Shown here in pieces: positions 8,394-20,504 of a stretch of 64,000 bases of DNA. Position numbers and translations under genes: made by a program. Position 1 is the stretch's first letter. Every line of letters begins with the position of its first letter. Origin of the DNA: Streptomyces violaceusniger Tu 4113 (GTDB lineage Bacteria > Actinomycetota > Actinomycetes > Streptomycetales > Streptomycetaceae); the NCBI RefSeq assembly GCF_000147815.2, contig NC_015957.1:6076001-6140000 (forward strand), given 5' to 3'. The notes beneath the pieces are model-generated. The model made no database searches. It saw only the letters and a program-made list of their open reading frames with translations, and was not told where the DNA came from.

Positions 8394-9368
8394 TTGAGGG
8401 CCGCCGTGCTGACGGAGCCCGGTGCGCTGTCCGTGGTGTCCGTGCCGGAGCCGTCCTGCGGCCCCGGGGACGTGCTGATCCGGATGCGGGGCACGGGGCT
8501 GTGCGGCTCCGATCTCGCGGTGCACGCGGGACACCGGCGGCCACCGCGTCTGCCCTGGATCCTGGGCCACGAGGGGACGGGGCGGATCGTCGAGCCGGGC
8601 AGTGCGGTCAGCCGTCTGCGCACCGGCCAGGACGTGGTCATCGAACCGGACTACTGCTGTCTGACGTGTGCCCCCTGCCGGGCCGGGAGGACGTCGGCCT
8701 GCGCCGGCCGGGCCGCTGTGGGACTGACCGTTCCCGGTCTGCTGAGTGACTACGTCGTGGCACCCGCCGCGTTCGTCTGGCCGGTCGCCCCGCGGCTGCC
8801 GCTCGAGGACCTGGTCTGTGTGGAACCCGCGACCGTGGCCCGGGCGGCGATGCGGCGCTCGGGCATCGCTCCGGGGCAGAGCTGCCTGGTGATCGGGGCC
8901 GGTTCCCAGGGTCTGCTGCTGTGTCAGGCGCTGGTCGACCACGGTGTGACGGTGTTCGTCCAGGAGCCCAACGAGGCCCGGCTCGACCGCGCGTGTTCCC
9001 TGGGCGCGACGCCCCTGCCACCGGACACGGACGGGCTCCCCTGTCTCTTCGAGACCTCCGGCGCCCCCGGAGTCATCGAGCAGGGGCTGCGGCGGCTCGC
9101 CAAACCCGGCACCGCCGTTCTGATCGGGATGAACACCTCTCCTCTCGGGGTCTCGCCCCGCGATCTGGTGGTGGGACAGATCACCCTCATCGGCAGCATG
9201 ATCTACGACCATCCGGTGGACTTCGCCCGGACCGTCAGCGCCCTGGAGTCGCGGACACCGCCCCGGCTCGGGGCGGTGGTCAGCGACGGCTATGCCCTGG
9301 AGGACGTCCAGGAGGCGTTCACCGCGGCGTACACCGCGGCGGGAAAGGTGTGGGTCGACCTCTCCTGA
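8394..9368 (+). CDS. Zinc-dependent medium-chain alcohol dehydrogenase
   Basis: A ~324-residue MDR-superfamily dehydrogenase. The likely start is TTG at 8394 (product MRAAVLTEPG), with AGGCGG a few bases upstream; longer in-frame versions add non-homologous sequence. The catalytic zinc region is TGLCGSDLAVHAG...ILGHEGTG, with Cys and His-Glu ligands. The structural zinc lobe has four cysteines (CCLTCAPCRAGRTSAC). The cofactor motif is VIGAGSQGLL (~residues 165-175), with a Gln where Pro-Val is common. It should oxidise an alcohol or polyol with NAD(P)+. It is not obviously co-transcribed with a partner: the next gene is convergent. Confidence 0.86.
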   Translation: MRAAVLTEPGALSVVSVPEPSCGPGDVLIRMRGTGLCGSDLAVHAGHRRPPRLPWILGHEGTGRIVEPGSAVSRLRTGQDVVIEPDYCCLTCAPCRAGRTSACAGRAAVGLTVPGLLSDYVVAPAAFVWPVAPRLPLEDLVCVEPATVARAAMRRSGIAPGQSCLVIGAGSQGLLLCQALVDHGVTVFVQEPNEARLDRACSLGATPLPPDTDGLPCLFETSGAPGVIEQGLRRLAKPGTAVLIGMNTSPLGVSPRDLVVGQITLIGSMIYDHPVDFARTVSALESRTPPRLGAVVSDGYALEDVQEAFTAAYTAAGKVWVDLS

Positions 9369-9432
9369 ACGGCGGCTCAGGCGCAGCCACTCAGGCGCAG
9401 CCGCTCAGGCGCGGCCGCTCCCGCGGCGAACC

Positions 9433-11100
9433 TCATTCGGCCGGCCCGGTCAGACGCAGCACACTCCCCTCCCCGTTGGCCGATACGAGGAGGGCCCCGT
9501 CCGGGGCGACGGCGAGCCCGGCGAACTGGCGCGGGCGGCCGGGGACCCCGGGGACCGGCTCGGGTTCGGTGCGTGTGATCCCGGGCGGCAGGCCGACCGC
9601 CAGGTTTTCGGCTTCGATCCTGCTCTCACCCGTGGCCGGCGAGATCGCCCGCAGCCGCCGGTGCGCGACCTCCACCGTGAACAGCTCGTGACCGCGCACG
9701 GCCAGGCCCTGCGGTGCGCCGAGCCCGTCCGCGACGACCACCGCCGTGCCGTCCTCCAGCCGGAGCACCGCACCGCGCCGGTCGTCGCTGACGTAGCAGC
9801 GCTGTTCGCCGTCGAAGGCGACGTCCAGGGGGTGGTCGAGTCCCTCGGCGAGCACGCTCACCGTGTCGGTGTCGTCGATGCGCAGGATGCGGCCCGCACC
9901 GGTCTCGGCGACCACGAGGGAGCCGTCCGGTGCGACGGCGATTCCGGTGGGCTGGTCCAGCCCGGTGGCCCGTACTCGCATGGTCTTGTTGACGGGGTCG
10001 TGAGTGCGCACATCGCCGAGCTGAGAGGTGAGGTGCAGCAGGCCGTCGTCGGCGGTGACGTTGTGCACGGCGTACATCAGCTCGTGGGTGACGACACCGG
10101 GCTCGCCGCCATCCTCACCAGCGCCGGGACCGGAGCCGGGACGGAAGTCGGCACCGAGATCGGGACCGGAGCCGGAGCCGGAGACGTCCGGGCTCGCCAG
10201 GCGGAAGTGGTCGGCGGCGTACACCGTGCCACCGAGGTCGACGGTGATGCCGAACGGCCCGTCGAACCCCTGGGGGACCACCACCCGGGTCCTGCCGTCC
10301 GTGTGCACCTCCGCGATCCCGCCACTGGCGAAGCTGGAGACGAACATCCGGTTCTCGTGGTCGAACGCGGCGTTGTCCAGCCCCACGATGCCGCTTGCCA
10401 CGACCATCCGTGCCCCGGTGTTCAGATCGATCCTGGTCACCAGACCGGCCCTGCCACGGGACAGGACGACGAGCACGCCGCCCCGGTCGAACCGCACCGC
10501 GACCGGGTCGTCCACCTCCTCGGCGACCAGCTCGGGCACGCCTCCGTCGGGCGGGATCCGCCAGACCTGGTTGCGCATCATCTGCGGGTAGTACAGGCAG
10601 CCGTCGGGGCCGAGCTGCATCGCGTTGCCCAGGGCCAGCCCGTCGGTCAGCACCGCAGGGTCACCGCCGCCGGGGAACAGCTCCATCAGCCGGCCGTTCA
10701 TCTTCATCTCGTTGACGAAGAGGCGGTCGCCGACGCAGGTGATGCCGTTGGGCACCGACACCTGGTCGGAGACCAGGCTGTACGCGCCCTCCGAGCTGCG
10801 CCGCCACACCCGGCCGGGGGTCAGATCGGCGATGTACATCGAGCCGTCCGCCCCGAAGGCCAGGTCGTCCGGCGCCTCCACCGGGCCGTCGAGCGGCACC
10901 ACCACCTCGACGTCGCCCGAGGCGGGGTCCACGGCGCTGATCTGCCCGGCGAGGAACTGCGCCACGTACAGCCGCCCGTCGGGGCCGAACGTGACGCCGT
11001 TGGAACCCCACAGCCGGTTCGTCCTGGTCAGTCGACGCACCTCCAGGCGGTCGCTGGTGGCCTGGCCGCGGCCGGTGCCGTCGAACCGGCTGGGGTGCAT
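9433..11100 (-). CDS. SMP-30/NHL-type beta-propeller protein, lactonase-like
   Basis: A 555-residue protein made almost entirely of beta-propeller blades of the form G-x-L-Y-V-A-D/x-G-x-I-x-x-V-D (for example VTFGPDGRLYVAQFLAGQIS and IAVAPDGSLVVAETGAGRIL). A start at 11100 is preferred because AAGGAG lies 5-6 bases upstream; an ATG at 11130 would lack a ribosome site. SMP-30/gluconolactonase proteins usually have ~300 residues; this one is nearly double, with a Gly/Ser/Pro/Asp-rich linker around residues 295-330, so it looks like two propellers in tandem. It follows the Baeyer-Villiger monooxygenase gene by only 35 bp, suggesting an operon in which it hydrolyses the lactone or ester product. 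No secretion signal is evident. Confidence 0.75.
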   Translation of the reverse strand: MHPSRFDGTGRGQATSDRLEVRRLTRTNRLWGSNGVTFGPDGRLYVAQFLAGQISAVDPASGDVEVVVPLDGPVEAPDDLAFGADGSMYIADLTPGRVWRRSSEGAYSLVSDQVSVPNGITCVGDRLFVNEMKMNGRLMELFPGGGDPAVLTDGLALGNAMQLGPDGCLYYPQMMRNQVWRIPPDGGVPELVAEEVDDPVAVRFDRGGVLVVLSRGRAGLVTRIDLNTGARMVVASGIVGLDNAAFDHENRMFVSSFASGGIAEVHTDGRTRVVVPQGFDGPFGITVDLGGTVYAADHFRLASPDVSGSGSGPDLGADFRPGSGPGAGEDGGEPGVVTHELMYAVHNVTADDGLLHLTSQLGDVRTHDPVNKTMRVRATGLDQPTGIAVAPDGSLVVAETGAGRILRIDDTDTVSVLAEGLDHPLDVAFDGEQRCYVSDDRRGAVLRLEDGTAVVVADGLGAPQGLAVRGHELFTVEVAHRRLRAISPATGESRIEAENLAVGLPPGITRTEPEPVPGVPGRPRQFAGLAVAPDGALLVSANGEGSVLRLTGPAE

Positions 11101-11135
11101 CGTCGCTCCTTGGGAGTGGGTGATATCCATCGGGG

Positions 11136-12959
<1,824 letters not shown>

Positions 12960-13050
12960 AGGGGGTCCTCGTGCCTTAGGCGTCGGAAGGTCTGCGGGGC
13001 TCGGGCGCCGCCCGGGGTCCGTTGATCGGCGACGCGGGTTCAGCCTCACA

Positions 13051-13062
13051 GAAAACGTTCTC
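13051..13062. promoter_or_regulatory. Candidate TetR operator in the BVMO/TetR divergent region
   Basis: A near-palindrome GAAAACGTTCTC sits in the 160-bp gap between the divergent monooxygenase and TetR genes; the two halves match except at one symmetrical pair. A second weaker repeat (CACTG at 13062-13066 and CAGTG at 13079-13083) follows. Location and symmetry fit autoregulation by the TetR protein. Confidence 0.45.
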
Positions 13063-13119
13063 ACTGCGCAAGGTTTCCCAGTGGGCAAGAATCGGCCTTC
13101 TCGCGTATGCTCACCGGCG

Positions 13120-13701
13120 ATGACTACCGGCCTGCGCGAGCGCAAGAAGGCGGCGACCCGCCAGTCGCTGCACGATGCCGCCGTGCGCCTCGCCGCCGAG
13201 CACGGCGTCGAGCACCTCACGGTGGAGGCCATCGCCGATGCCGCCACCGTCTCCCGGCGCACCTTCTCCAACTACTTCGCCAGCAAGGAACAGGCGCTGC
13301 TGCACCACGACAGGGCGCGTACGGTCCGGCTGGTCGAGCTGATCCGCGCCCGCCCGGCGGGGGAATCCCTGATGACGGCGGTCATCCGCGCCGCCGAGCA
13401 GCACTCCACCGAGTTCGCCGCCGACCCGGCGCAGGAGGAGCAGTACCGGACCCTGCGGCTGCATCCGGCGCTGCTCCCGGAGCTGGTGGCCACCTACGCC
13501 GCCGCCGAGCGCGATCTCGCCGAGGCCGCCGAAGAGCGCCTCCCCGCCGGGCCGGACACCCCGCTGCGGGCCCAGGTCCTCGCCGCGACCCTGCTCGCCG
13601 CCTTCCGCGTCGTCGGGCAGACGGCTCTCGAACGCCGTGAGCGCGATGTCGTGGACCTGCTCCGGCAGGCCATCGGCATCACCCGCGAGGGCTTTTGCTG
13701 A
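13120..13701 (+). CDS. TetR-family transcriptional regulator
   Basis: A 193-residue protein with a classical N-terminal TetR helix-turn-helix: RKKAATRQSLHDAAVRLAAE (residues ~7-26), then TVEAIADAATVSRRTFSNYF with the FSNYFASKE helix junction. The C-terminal ligand domain (residues ~60-193) is of the all-helical MftR-like kind. ATG 13120 is chosen because the family N-terminus begins right there; upstream frame extensions run into the operator. A TATGCT -10-like hexamer lies nine bases before the start, so the mRNA may have a very short leader. Probable repressor of the adjacent monooxygenase operon and of itself. Confidence 0.85.
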   Translation: MTTGLRERKKAATRQSLHDAAVRLAAEHGVEHLTVEAIADAATVSRRTFSNYFASKEQALLHHDRARTVRLVELIRARPAGESLMTAVIRAAEQHSTEFAADPAQEEQYRTLRLHPALLPELVATYAAAERDLAEAAEERLPAGPDTPLRAQVLAATLLAAFRVVGQTALERRERDVVDLLRQAIGITREGFC

Positions 13702-13770
13702 CCGTTTTCACCCGGCCGGGGGACGGCCAGGGGGACGGCTGGGCCAAGCGTGGCCGGATCTGAGCGGCCC

Positions 13771-13791
13771 TCGATAGGCACTGACTATCGA
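13771..13791. promoter_or_regulatory. Perfect 7-bp inverted repeat upstream of sdhC
   Basis: TCGATAG (13771-13777) and CTATCGA (13785-13791) form a perfect inverted repeat with a 7-base spacer, 57 bp before the sdhC start. The geometry and A/T-centred arms suit a LysR- or GntR-type dimer site controlling the succinate dehydrogenase operon. The regulator itself is not in the neighbourhood. Confidence 0.5.
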
Positions 13792-13847
13792 GATGATCAG
13801 AATCATATCTTGGCCCTTTCGACCCGCCGGGTTCTACCGTCGTGTTC

Positions 13848-14576
13848 ATGGCATTGACAACGCGGCCGGAGCAGCGTCCGACGCGGGCGGAGCGACGGCC
13901 GTCCATGGCGCTCACATTCTGGCAATCGACGCTCGGCAAGAAGATCGTCATGGGCGTGACCGGTCTGATCATGATCGGTTACCTCTGTGCCCACCTGCTC
14001 GGAAACATGAAGATCTTCTTCGGTCCCGGGGAGTTCAACGGCTACGGACACTGGCTGCGCGTCATGGGGGCGCCCGTTCTGCACCATCAGTGGGGCCTGT
14101 GGATCGCCCGTATCGTCCTCGTCGCCGCGGTGATCCTGCACGCTGTGTCCGCCTACCAGCTGAGCAGGCTTGACATCAAGGCCCGCCCGCAGAGGTACGT
14201 CCACGCCAAGCCACGGATGAGCTATGCCACCCGGACCATGCGCTGGGGCGGGGTGATCCTGGCCCTGTTCATCGTGTGGCACATCCTGGACCTCACCACC
14301 GGCACCACGCACAGTGGCGGATTCCAGGAGGGCCATCCGTACCAGAACGTGGTGGACACCTTCTCCACCTGGTACGGGAACGTCATCTACATCGTGGCGA
14401 TGCTGGCCATGGGCATGCACGTCCAGCACGGCTTCTGGAGCGCCGCGCAGACCCTCGGCGCGGGCAGCCGCACCCGTGACCGTGCCCTCAAGGCCACTGC
14501 CAATGGGCTGGCGATTCTTCTCACCGCCGGGTTCATCTCGATACCCGTCGGTGTCATGACCGGAGTGGTGAGCTGA
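13848..14576 (+). CDS. sdhC: Succinate dehydrogenase cytochrome b558 subunit
   Basis: A 242-residue membrane anchor of respiratory complex II, b558 (Bacillus/actinobacterial) type. About five hydrophobic helices are visible, including [78 protein letters not shown] and the last C-terminal helix. Histidines in the helices ([29 protein letters not shown]) are candidate heme ligands. Start 13848 gives MALTTRPEQ; a second ATG at 13905 (MALTFWQ) is possible, and neither has a strong ribosome site. It is the first gene of a tight sdhCAB operon, with only two bases between its stop and sdhA. Confidence 0.92.
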   Translation: MALTTRPEQRPTRAERRPSMALTFWQSTLGKKIVMGVTGLIMIGYLCAHLLGNMKIFFGPGEFNGYGHWLRVMGAPVLHHQWGLWIARIVLVAAVILHAVSAYQLSRLDIKARPQRYVHAKPRMSYATRTMRWGGVILALFIVWHILDLTTGTTHSGGFQEGHPYQNVVDTFSTWYGNVIYIVAMLAMGMHVQHGFWSAAQTLGAGSRTRDRALKATANGLAILLTAGFISIPVGVMTGVVS

Positions 14577-14578
14577 CC

Positions 14579-16533
<1,955 letters not shown>

Positions 16534-16537
<4 letters not shown>

Positions 16538-17280
16538 AGCTCACCCTGCGCGTCTGGCGCCAGAAGAACGCCGACACCCCCGGTGCCATGGCCACCTACC
16601 AGCTCGACGGCGTCTCCCAGGACATGTCCTTCCTGGAGATGCTCGACATCCTCAACGAGGAACTCATCGTCAAGGGTGAGGAGCCGGTGGCCTTCGACCA
16701 CGACTGCCGCGAGGGCATCTGCGGTGCGTGCAGCCTGGTGATCAACGGTGACGCCCACGGTCCGGAGCGCACCACCACCTGCCAGCTCCATATGCGGTCC
16801 TTCCAGGACGGCGACACCATCGACATCGAGCCGTGGCGTGCCTCCGCCTTCCCGGTCATCAAGGACCTGGTGGTGGACCGCTCCGCGTTCGACCGGGTGA
16901 TCCAGGCCGGTGGCTTCATCACCGCCCCGACCGGGGCCGCGCCGGATGCACACGCCACTCCGGTGCCCAAGGCGGACGCGGACTTCGCGTTCGAGCACGC
17001 CGAGTGCATCGGGTGCGGCGCCTGCGTGGCGGCCTGTCCCAACGGTGCGGCGATGCTGTTCACCTCGGCCAAGGTCAACCACCTCAATGTGCTGCCCCAG
17101 GGCTCTCCCGAGCGGGAGACCCGGGTGCTGGACATGGTGTCCCAGATGGACGCCGAGGGCTTCGGCGGCTGCACCCTCACCGGTGAGTGCGCCACGGCCT
17201 GCCCCAAGGGCATCCCCCTGTTCTCCATCACCGCGATGAACAAGGAGTGGCTGCGGGCGACCCGCAAGGTCAAGCGCTGA
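16534..17280 (+). CDS. sdhB: Succinate dehydrogenase iron-sulfur subunit
   Basis: A 248-residue electron-transfer subunit. The [2Fe-2S] ligands lie in [15 protein letters not shown] plus a distal Cys (TTTCQLH). The C-terminal ferredoxin-like domain has [19 protein letters not shown] and [18 protein letters not shown] for the [4Fe-4S] and [3Fe-4S] centres. It passes electrons from SdhA to the quinone site in the membrane anchor. Last gene of the operon, followed by a strong hairpin. Confidence 0.95.
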
Positions 17281-17336
17281 CCCGCACTCCCCCGAAAACG
17301 GCACCCCTCGACAACGCTCCGTGGATGGGGTGTCCC

Positions 17337-17375
17337 GGCGGCGGAGGTCTCTCCGGACGCAAGACCTCCGCCGCC
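17337..17375 (+). terminator. Hairpin terminator after sdhB
   Basis: A perfect 14-bp stem (GGCGGCGGAGGTCT at 17337-17350 with its complement at 17362-17375) and an 11-base loop lie 57 bp past the sdhB stop. There is no T-tract, as is common in Streptomyces. It probably ends or stabilises the sdhCAB transcript. Confidence 0.75.
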
Positions 17376-17440
17376 CAACCCAGCGGCCGGGCGCCGGGCC
17401 ATCGGCTTATGTGCCCGCCACCCGGCCGCTAGGTTGGGCG
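17372..17440. promoter_or_regulatory. 20-bp inverted repeat abutting the start of the SRPBCC gene
   Basis: The arm CGCCCAACCCAGCGGCCGGG (17372-17391) pairs with CCCGGCCGCTAGGTTGGGCG (17421-17440) with one mismatch and a 29-base spacer. The right arm ends one base before the ATG at 17442 and contains TAGGTT (17430-17435), a good -10 hexamer for a leaderless transcript. The left arm overlaps the sdhB terminator stem by four bases. It could be a bidirectional terminator, a large operator, or both. Confidence 0.6.
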
Positions 17441-17441
17441 C

Positions 17442-17915
17442 ATGTATGCCACGCGGGTCTCCCGACGTATGAACGCTCCGCGCTCGGCCGTCTACCGGGC
17501 GCTTCTCGACGCGAGCGCCGTCGCGGCCTGGCGGGTGCCCGACGGCATGACCTGCCGGGTGCATGAGTTCGACCCCCGCGAAGGGGGGACCTTCCGCATC
17601 TCGCTCCTCTACGACGACCCCGCGAGCACCGGCAAGTCGGGCGGCCGTACGGACACCTACCACGGCCGCTTCAGCCGGCTGGTGCCGGACGAGCAGGTGG
17701 TCGAGGTGTCCGAATTCGAGACCACGGATCCCGCCCTGCGCACCACGATGACGATGACGACCACGCTCACCGACGCGGAGGGCGGCGGCACGGACGTCCA
17801 CATCCTGCACGAGGGGCTCCCCGACGCCGTACCGGCCGCCGACAACGAGCTGGGCACCCGCATGAGCCTGGACAAGCTGGCCGAGCTCGTCGAGACGGGC
17901 CGGGAGCCTCGGTAA
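17442..17915 (+). CDS. SRPBCC (AHSA1/START-like) family protein
   Basis: A 157-residue small hydrophobic-ligand-fold protein. The N-terminus RVSRRMNAPRSAVYRALLDA followed by AVAAWRVPDGMTCRVHEFDP and REGGTFRISL is typical of the AHSA1/activator-of-Hsp90 C-domain-like subgroup of SRPBCC. Such proteins bind small lipophilic molecules or act as stress accessories; the ligand here cannot be inferred. Start 17442 directly follows an inverted repeat with a leaderless-type -10, and no ribosome site is present, so leaderless translation is likely. It is convergent with a TetR gene, 12 bp between stops. Confidence 0.82.
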   Translation: MYATRVSRRMNAPRSAVYRALLDASAVAAWRVPDGMTCRVHEFDPREGGTFRISLLYDDPASTGKSGGRTDTYHGRFSRLVPDEQVVEVSEFETTDPALRTTMTMTTTLTDAEGGGTDVHILHEGLPDAVPAADNELGTRMSLDKLAELVETGREPR

Positions 17916-17927
17916 GAGGATCCGCGA

Positions 17928-18632
17928 CTACCGCCGGTCGCGGTCGAAGAACGCCTGGGCCAGGCCGTCGAGCACATGGCCCAGACGGCGGTCGAAGGCG
18001 TCCTGCGGATCGGGGGGCCGGGGGGCCTCCCGCAGGGCGCGCGTGGAGAGCGGGTACTCACCGCTCTCGGCGGCCTTGTCCAGGAACGACGGCCCGGGCG
18101 CGCCGGTCTCGCTCGCGTCGGTCCGGCGCTGTCGGGCCTCGTGCCGGCGGGCCTCGGCGAAGGCATGCCCCTGGACGAACGCGAGCAGGGTCCGCCAGGC
18201 GTCGAGCATGTCGCCGGTGTCCAGCCCGTGGCCGTCCAGAAGGGCCAGGGTGGACTCCGTCATCGCCAGCGTGCCCGGCCCGAAGTCCTCGGCGTTGAGA
18301 GCGTGTCGGGCCAGCCAGGGGTGGCGCAGGGTCACCTGGCGGATCCGGTGCGCGGCTTCGGTGAGGTCGGCACGCCAGTCGCCGGTCGGGGGCGGGGCGA
18401 TGGCCTCGGCGCTGACCCGGTCGGCCATGAGGGTGATCAGGTCGTCGCGGCTGTCGATATAGCGATAGAGGGACATGGCGCCCGCGCCGATGTGCTCGGC
18501 GACCTTCCGCATGGTCACCGCGTCGAGCCCTTGGCCGTCCGCCACCTCGATGGCGGCGGTCGCGATGGCCTCGTAGGACAGGGCGGCTCGTGCCGCCTTC
18601 GCCGGTTGCGCGGCCTTCTCCCAGTTCACCAT
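17928..18632 (-). CDS. TetR regulator with tetracycline-repressor-like C-terminal domain
   Basis: A 234-residue repressor from ATG 18632; the frame stays open far upstream but the family N-terminus begins here. The HTH is AIATAAIEVADGQGLDAVTM followed by RKVAEHIGAGAMSLYRYIDS (residues ~22-60), the TetR_C_1 subtype. The C-terminal domain carries the GLDTGDMLDAWRTLLAFVQGHAFAEA helices. It is divergent from an FAD monooxygenase gene with two palindromes between them. This pairing (TetR plus flavin monooxygenase) is usually a drug- or aromatic-inducible unit. Confidence 0.88.
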   Translation of the reverse strand: MVNWEKAAQPAKAARAALSYEAIATAAIEVADGQGLDAVTMRKVAEHIGAGAMSLYRYIDSRDDLITLMADRVSAEAIAPPPTGDWRADLTEAAHRIRQVTLRHPWLARHALNAEDFGPGTLAMTESTLALLDGHGLDTGDMLDAWRTLLAFVQGHAFAEARRHEARQRRTDASETGAPGPSFLDKAAESGEYPLSTRALREAPRPPDPQDAFDRRLGHVLDGLAQAFFDRDRR

Positions 18633-18642
18633 GGGCAGTGAT

Positions 18643-18685
18643 CGTACGCTAGCGTACGCTGTACTCGACGCGTACGACGTACGCG
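18643..18685. promoter_or_regulatory. Paired palindromic operators between TetR and the FAD monooxygenase
   Basis: A perfect 16-bp palindrome CGTACGCTAGCGTACG (18643-18658) begins 11 bp from the TetR start. A second site, CGCGTACG-A-CGTACGCG (18669-18685), lies 10 bp further on. Both share the half-site CGTACG and occupy the divergent promoter region, as expected for a TetR dimer pair. Confidence 0.7.
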
Positions 18686-18740
18686 AGGAGGTCTCGCGCC
18701 CTCCGCGACCCCGCGCCGTCCCGACATCTGGAGCGCCACC

Positions 18741-20316
18741 ATGGACACCACCGCCCCCGCCGCCGACTGCGACGTGCTGGTCGTGGGCGCCGGTCCGACC
18801 GGCCTCACCGCCGCCTGCGAACTCGCCCGACGCGGCGTCAGCGTCCGCGTCGTCGACAAGGCGGCGGCCCCCTTCAATGGCTCGCGCGGGAAGGGTCTGC
18901 AACCACGCACCCTGGAAGTCCTGGACAACCTCGGGGTGGCGGGGCGCCTGATCACCCTCGGCCGTTTCCGCATGCCGCTCCGGTTCCACGACGCCGACGG
19001 CACCTTCCGGGACGTGGACCTCAGCGGCGGCGCCGAGCCGACGCCCGACAGCCCGTACGCGCGCACCCTGCTGATCCCGCAGTGGCGGGTGGAGGAGACC
19101 CTGCGCGAGCGCCTGGAGGAGCTGGGCACCACGGTGGAGTGGAACAGCCCGGTCGCCGATCTGGTGCGGCACACCGGCCATGTCGAGGTGGTGTTCGCCG
19201 ACGGTGGGCGCGCCACGGCCCGCTATGTGATCGGCGCCGACGGCGGCTCCGGGGCGGTCCGGCGCCTGCTGGGCGTCGCGTTCCTCGGCGCGACCGACGA
19301 GGACGAGCGGATGCTGCTCGGCGATGTCCGGCTGGACGGCCTGGACCGCGATCACTGGCACATCTGGCAGGGCCCCCAGGGCGGTTCGGTCGCGCTGTGC
19401 CCGCTGCCGGCCACCGACACCTTCCAGATCCAGGCGCCCGTCGCCCCCGGCGACAGCGGCGCACCGACCCTCGAGACCTTTCAGCGCCTCGTGGACACGC
19501 TGATCGGACCGGACGCGGTACGGCTGCGCGAGGCTACATGGCTCTCGCGCTGGCGGCTGAACGTCCGTATGGTCGACCGCTACCGCGTGGGCCGGGTCTT
19601 CCTCGCCGGGGACGCCGCACACGTGCACTCCCCCGCCGGCGGCCAGGGCATGAACACCGGTGTCCAGGACGCCGTCAATATCGGCTGGAAGCTGGCCGCC
19701 GTACTCCAGGGCGCCGACGAGTCCCTCCTGGACACCTACCAGGCCGAGCGGCTTCCGGTGGCGGCGGCCGTACTCGGCCTGTCCTCCCGCCTCATGGGAC
19801 AGGGCATCGGCGAGCACGGCGAGGACACCGAGCGGATGCTGCAGATCGGCCACACCTATCGTGGCGGGCCGCTCGCCCCCGCCTCGCCCGCCGAGGCGGA
19901 GGGTCCGGGCGCCGGGGACCGCGCACCCGACGCTCCCTGCCACCGCGCCGACGGGCGGCGGGTGCGGCTGTTCGACCTCCAGCGCGGCGGTCACTGGACC
20001 CTCTACGGATTCGGGGTACGGCCCCGGCCATCGCACCCCGCGGTCCGCGCCGTGGCCATCGACGGCGAGGCCGGCGGCGAGATCACCGACACCGGCGGCC
20101 ACGCCCGGCGGGCCGTACGCCGCCACCGAGGGCGAGTACGTCCTGGTCCGCCCCGACGGGCACATCGCCGTCCGCACCCACGACGAGGCGGCCATCGACG
20201 ACTGCCTGCGCCCTGCCCTGCCCCCTCTCCCCTGGCTGGGCCGTGCGGGCAGCGCAGACCGCCCCGGTGAGCTCATCCGGGCCGATCGTCGTCGAAGGAG
20301 TCCAGATGGGCGGTGA
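18741..20316 (+). pseudogene. FAD-dependent monooxygenase, C-terminal frameshift
   Basis: Residues 1 to ~450 form a good PgaE/RdmE-type hydroxylase: VLVVGAGPTGLTAACELARR (residues ~13-32), YVIGADGGSGAVRRLLG (~158-174), FLAGDAAHVHSPAGGQGMNT (~288-307). Around 20100-20115 the reading frame derails: the 18741 frame becomes Arg-rich nonsense ending at 20270, while the +1 frame continues the expected thioredoxin-like C-terminus (YAATEGEYVLVRPDGHIAVR). One extra base in the GCCCGGCGGG run explains it. Most of the FAD and substrate domains survive, so partial activity is conceivable; a sequencing error cannot be excluded. The upstream TetR and operators look intact. Confidence 0.75.
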
Positions 20317-20503
20317 GATCGTCGACGAAGCGCGCCAGAAGCCGACCGAACGCCTCCCGGTCGTCCGGGCTCCAGCCGGCCAGGGCGTCGCCGAACCAGC
20401 CGAGGACGGTCCGCATATAGCGGTCGGTCGCCGCCGCCCCTTCGGCGGTCGGCTCGATGAGCCGAGCGCGCTGATCGTCCGGATCGGTGACCCGGTGGAC
20501 CAG
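20273..20503 (-). pseudogene. MarR-family regulator, 5'-truncated remnant
   Basis: The leftward frame encodes the C-terminal ~77 residues of a MarR protein: LVHRVTDPDDQRARLIEPTA matches the wing of the winged helix, followed by the dimerisation helices to the stop at 20273. The recognition helix and everything upstream are missing; homology ends abruptly near 20503, although an opportunistic ATG at 20518 keeps the frame open. It cannot bind DNA in the normal way. Confidence 0.78.
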
Positions 20504-20504
20504 C

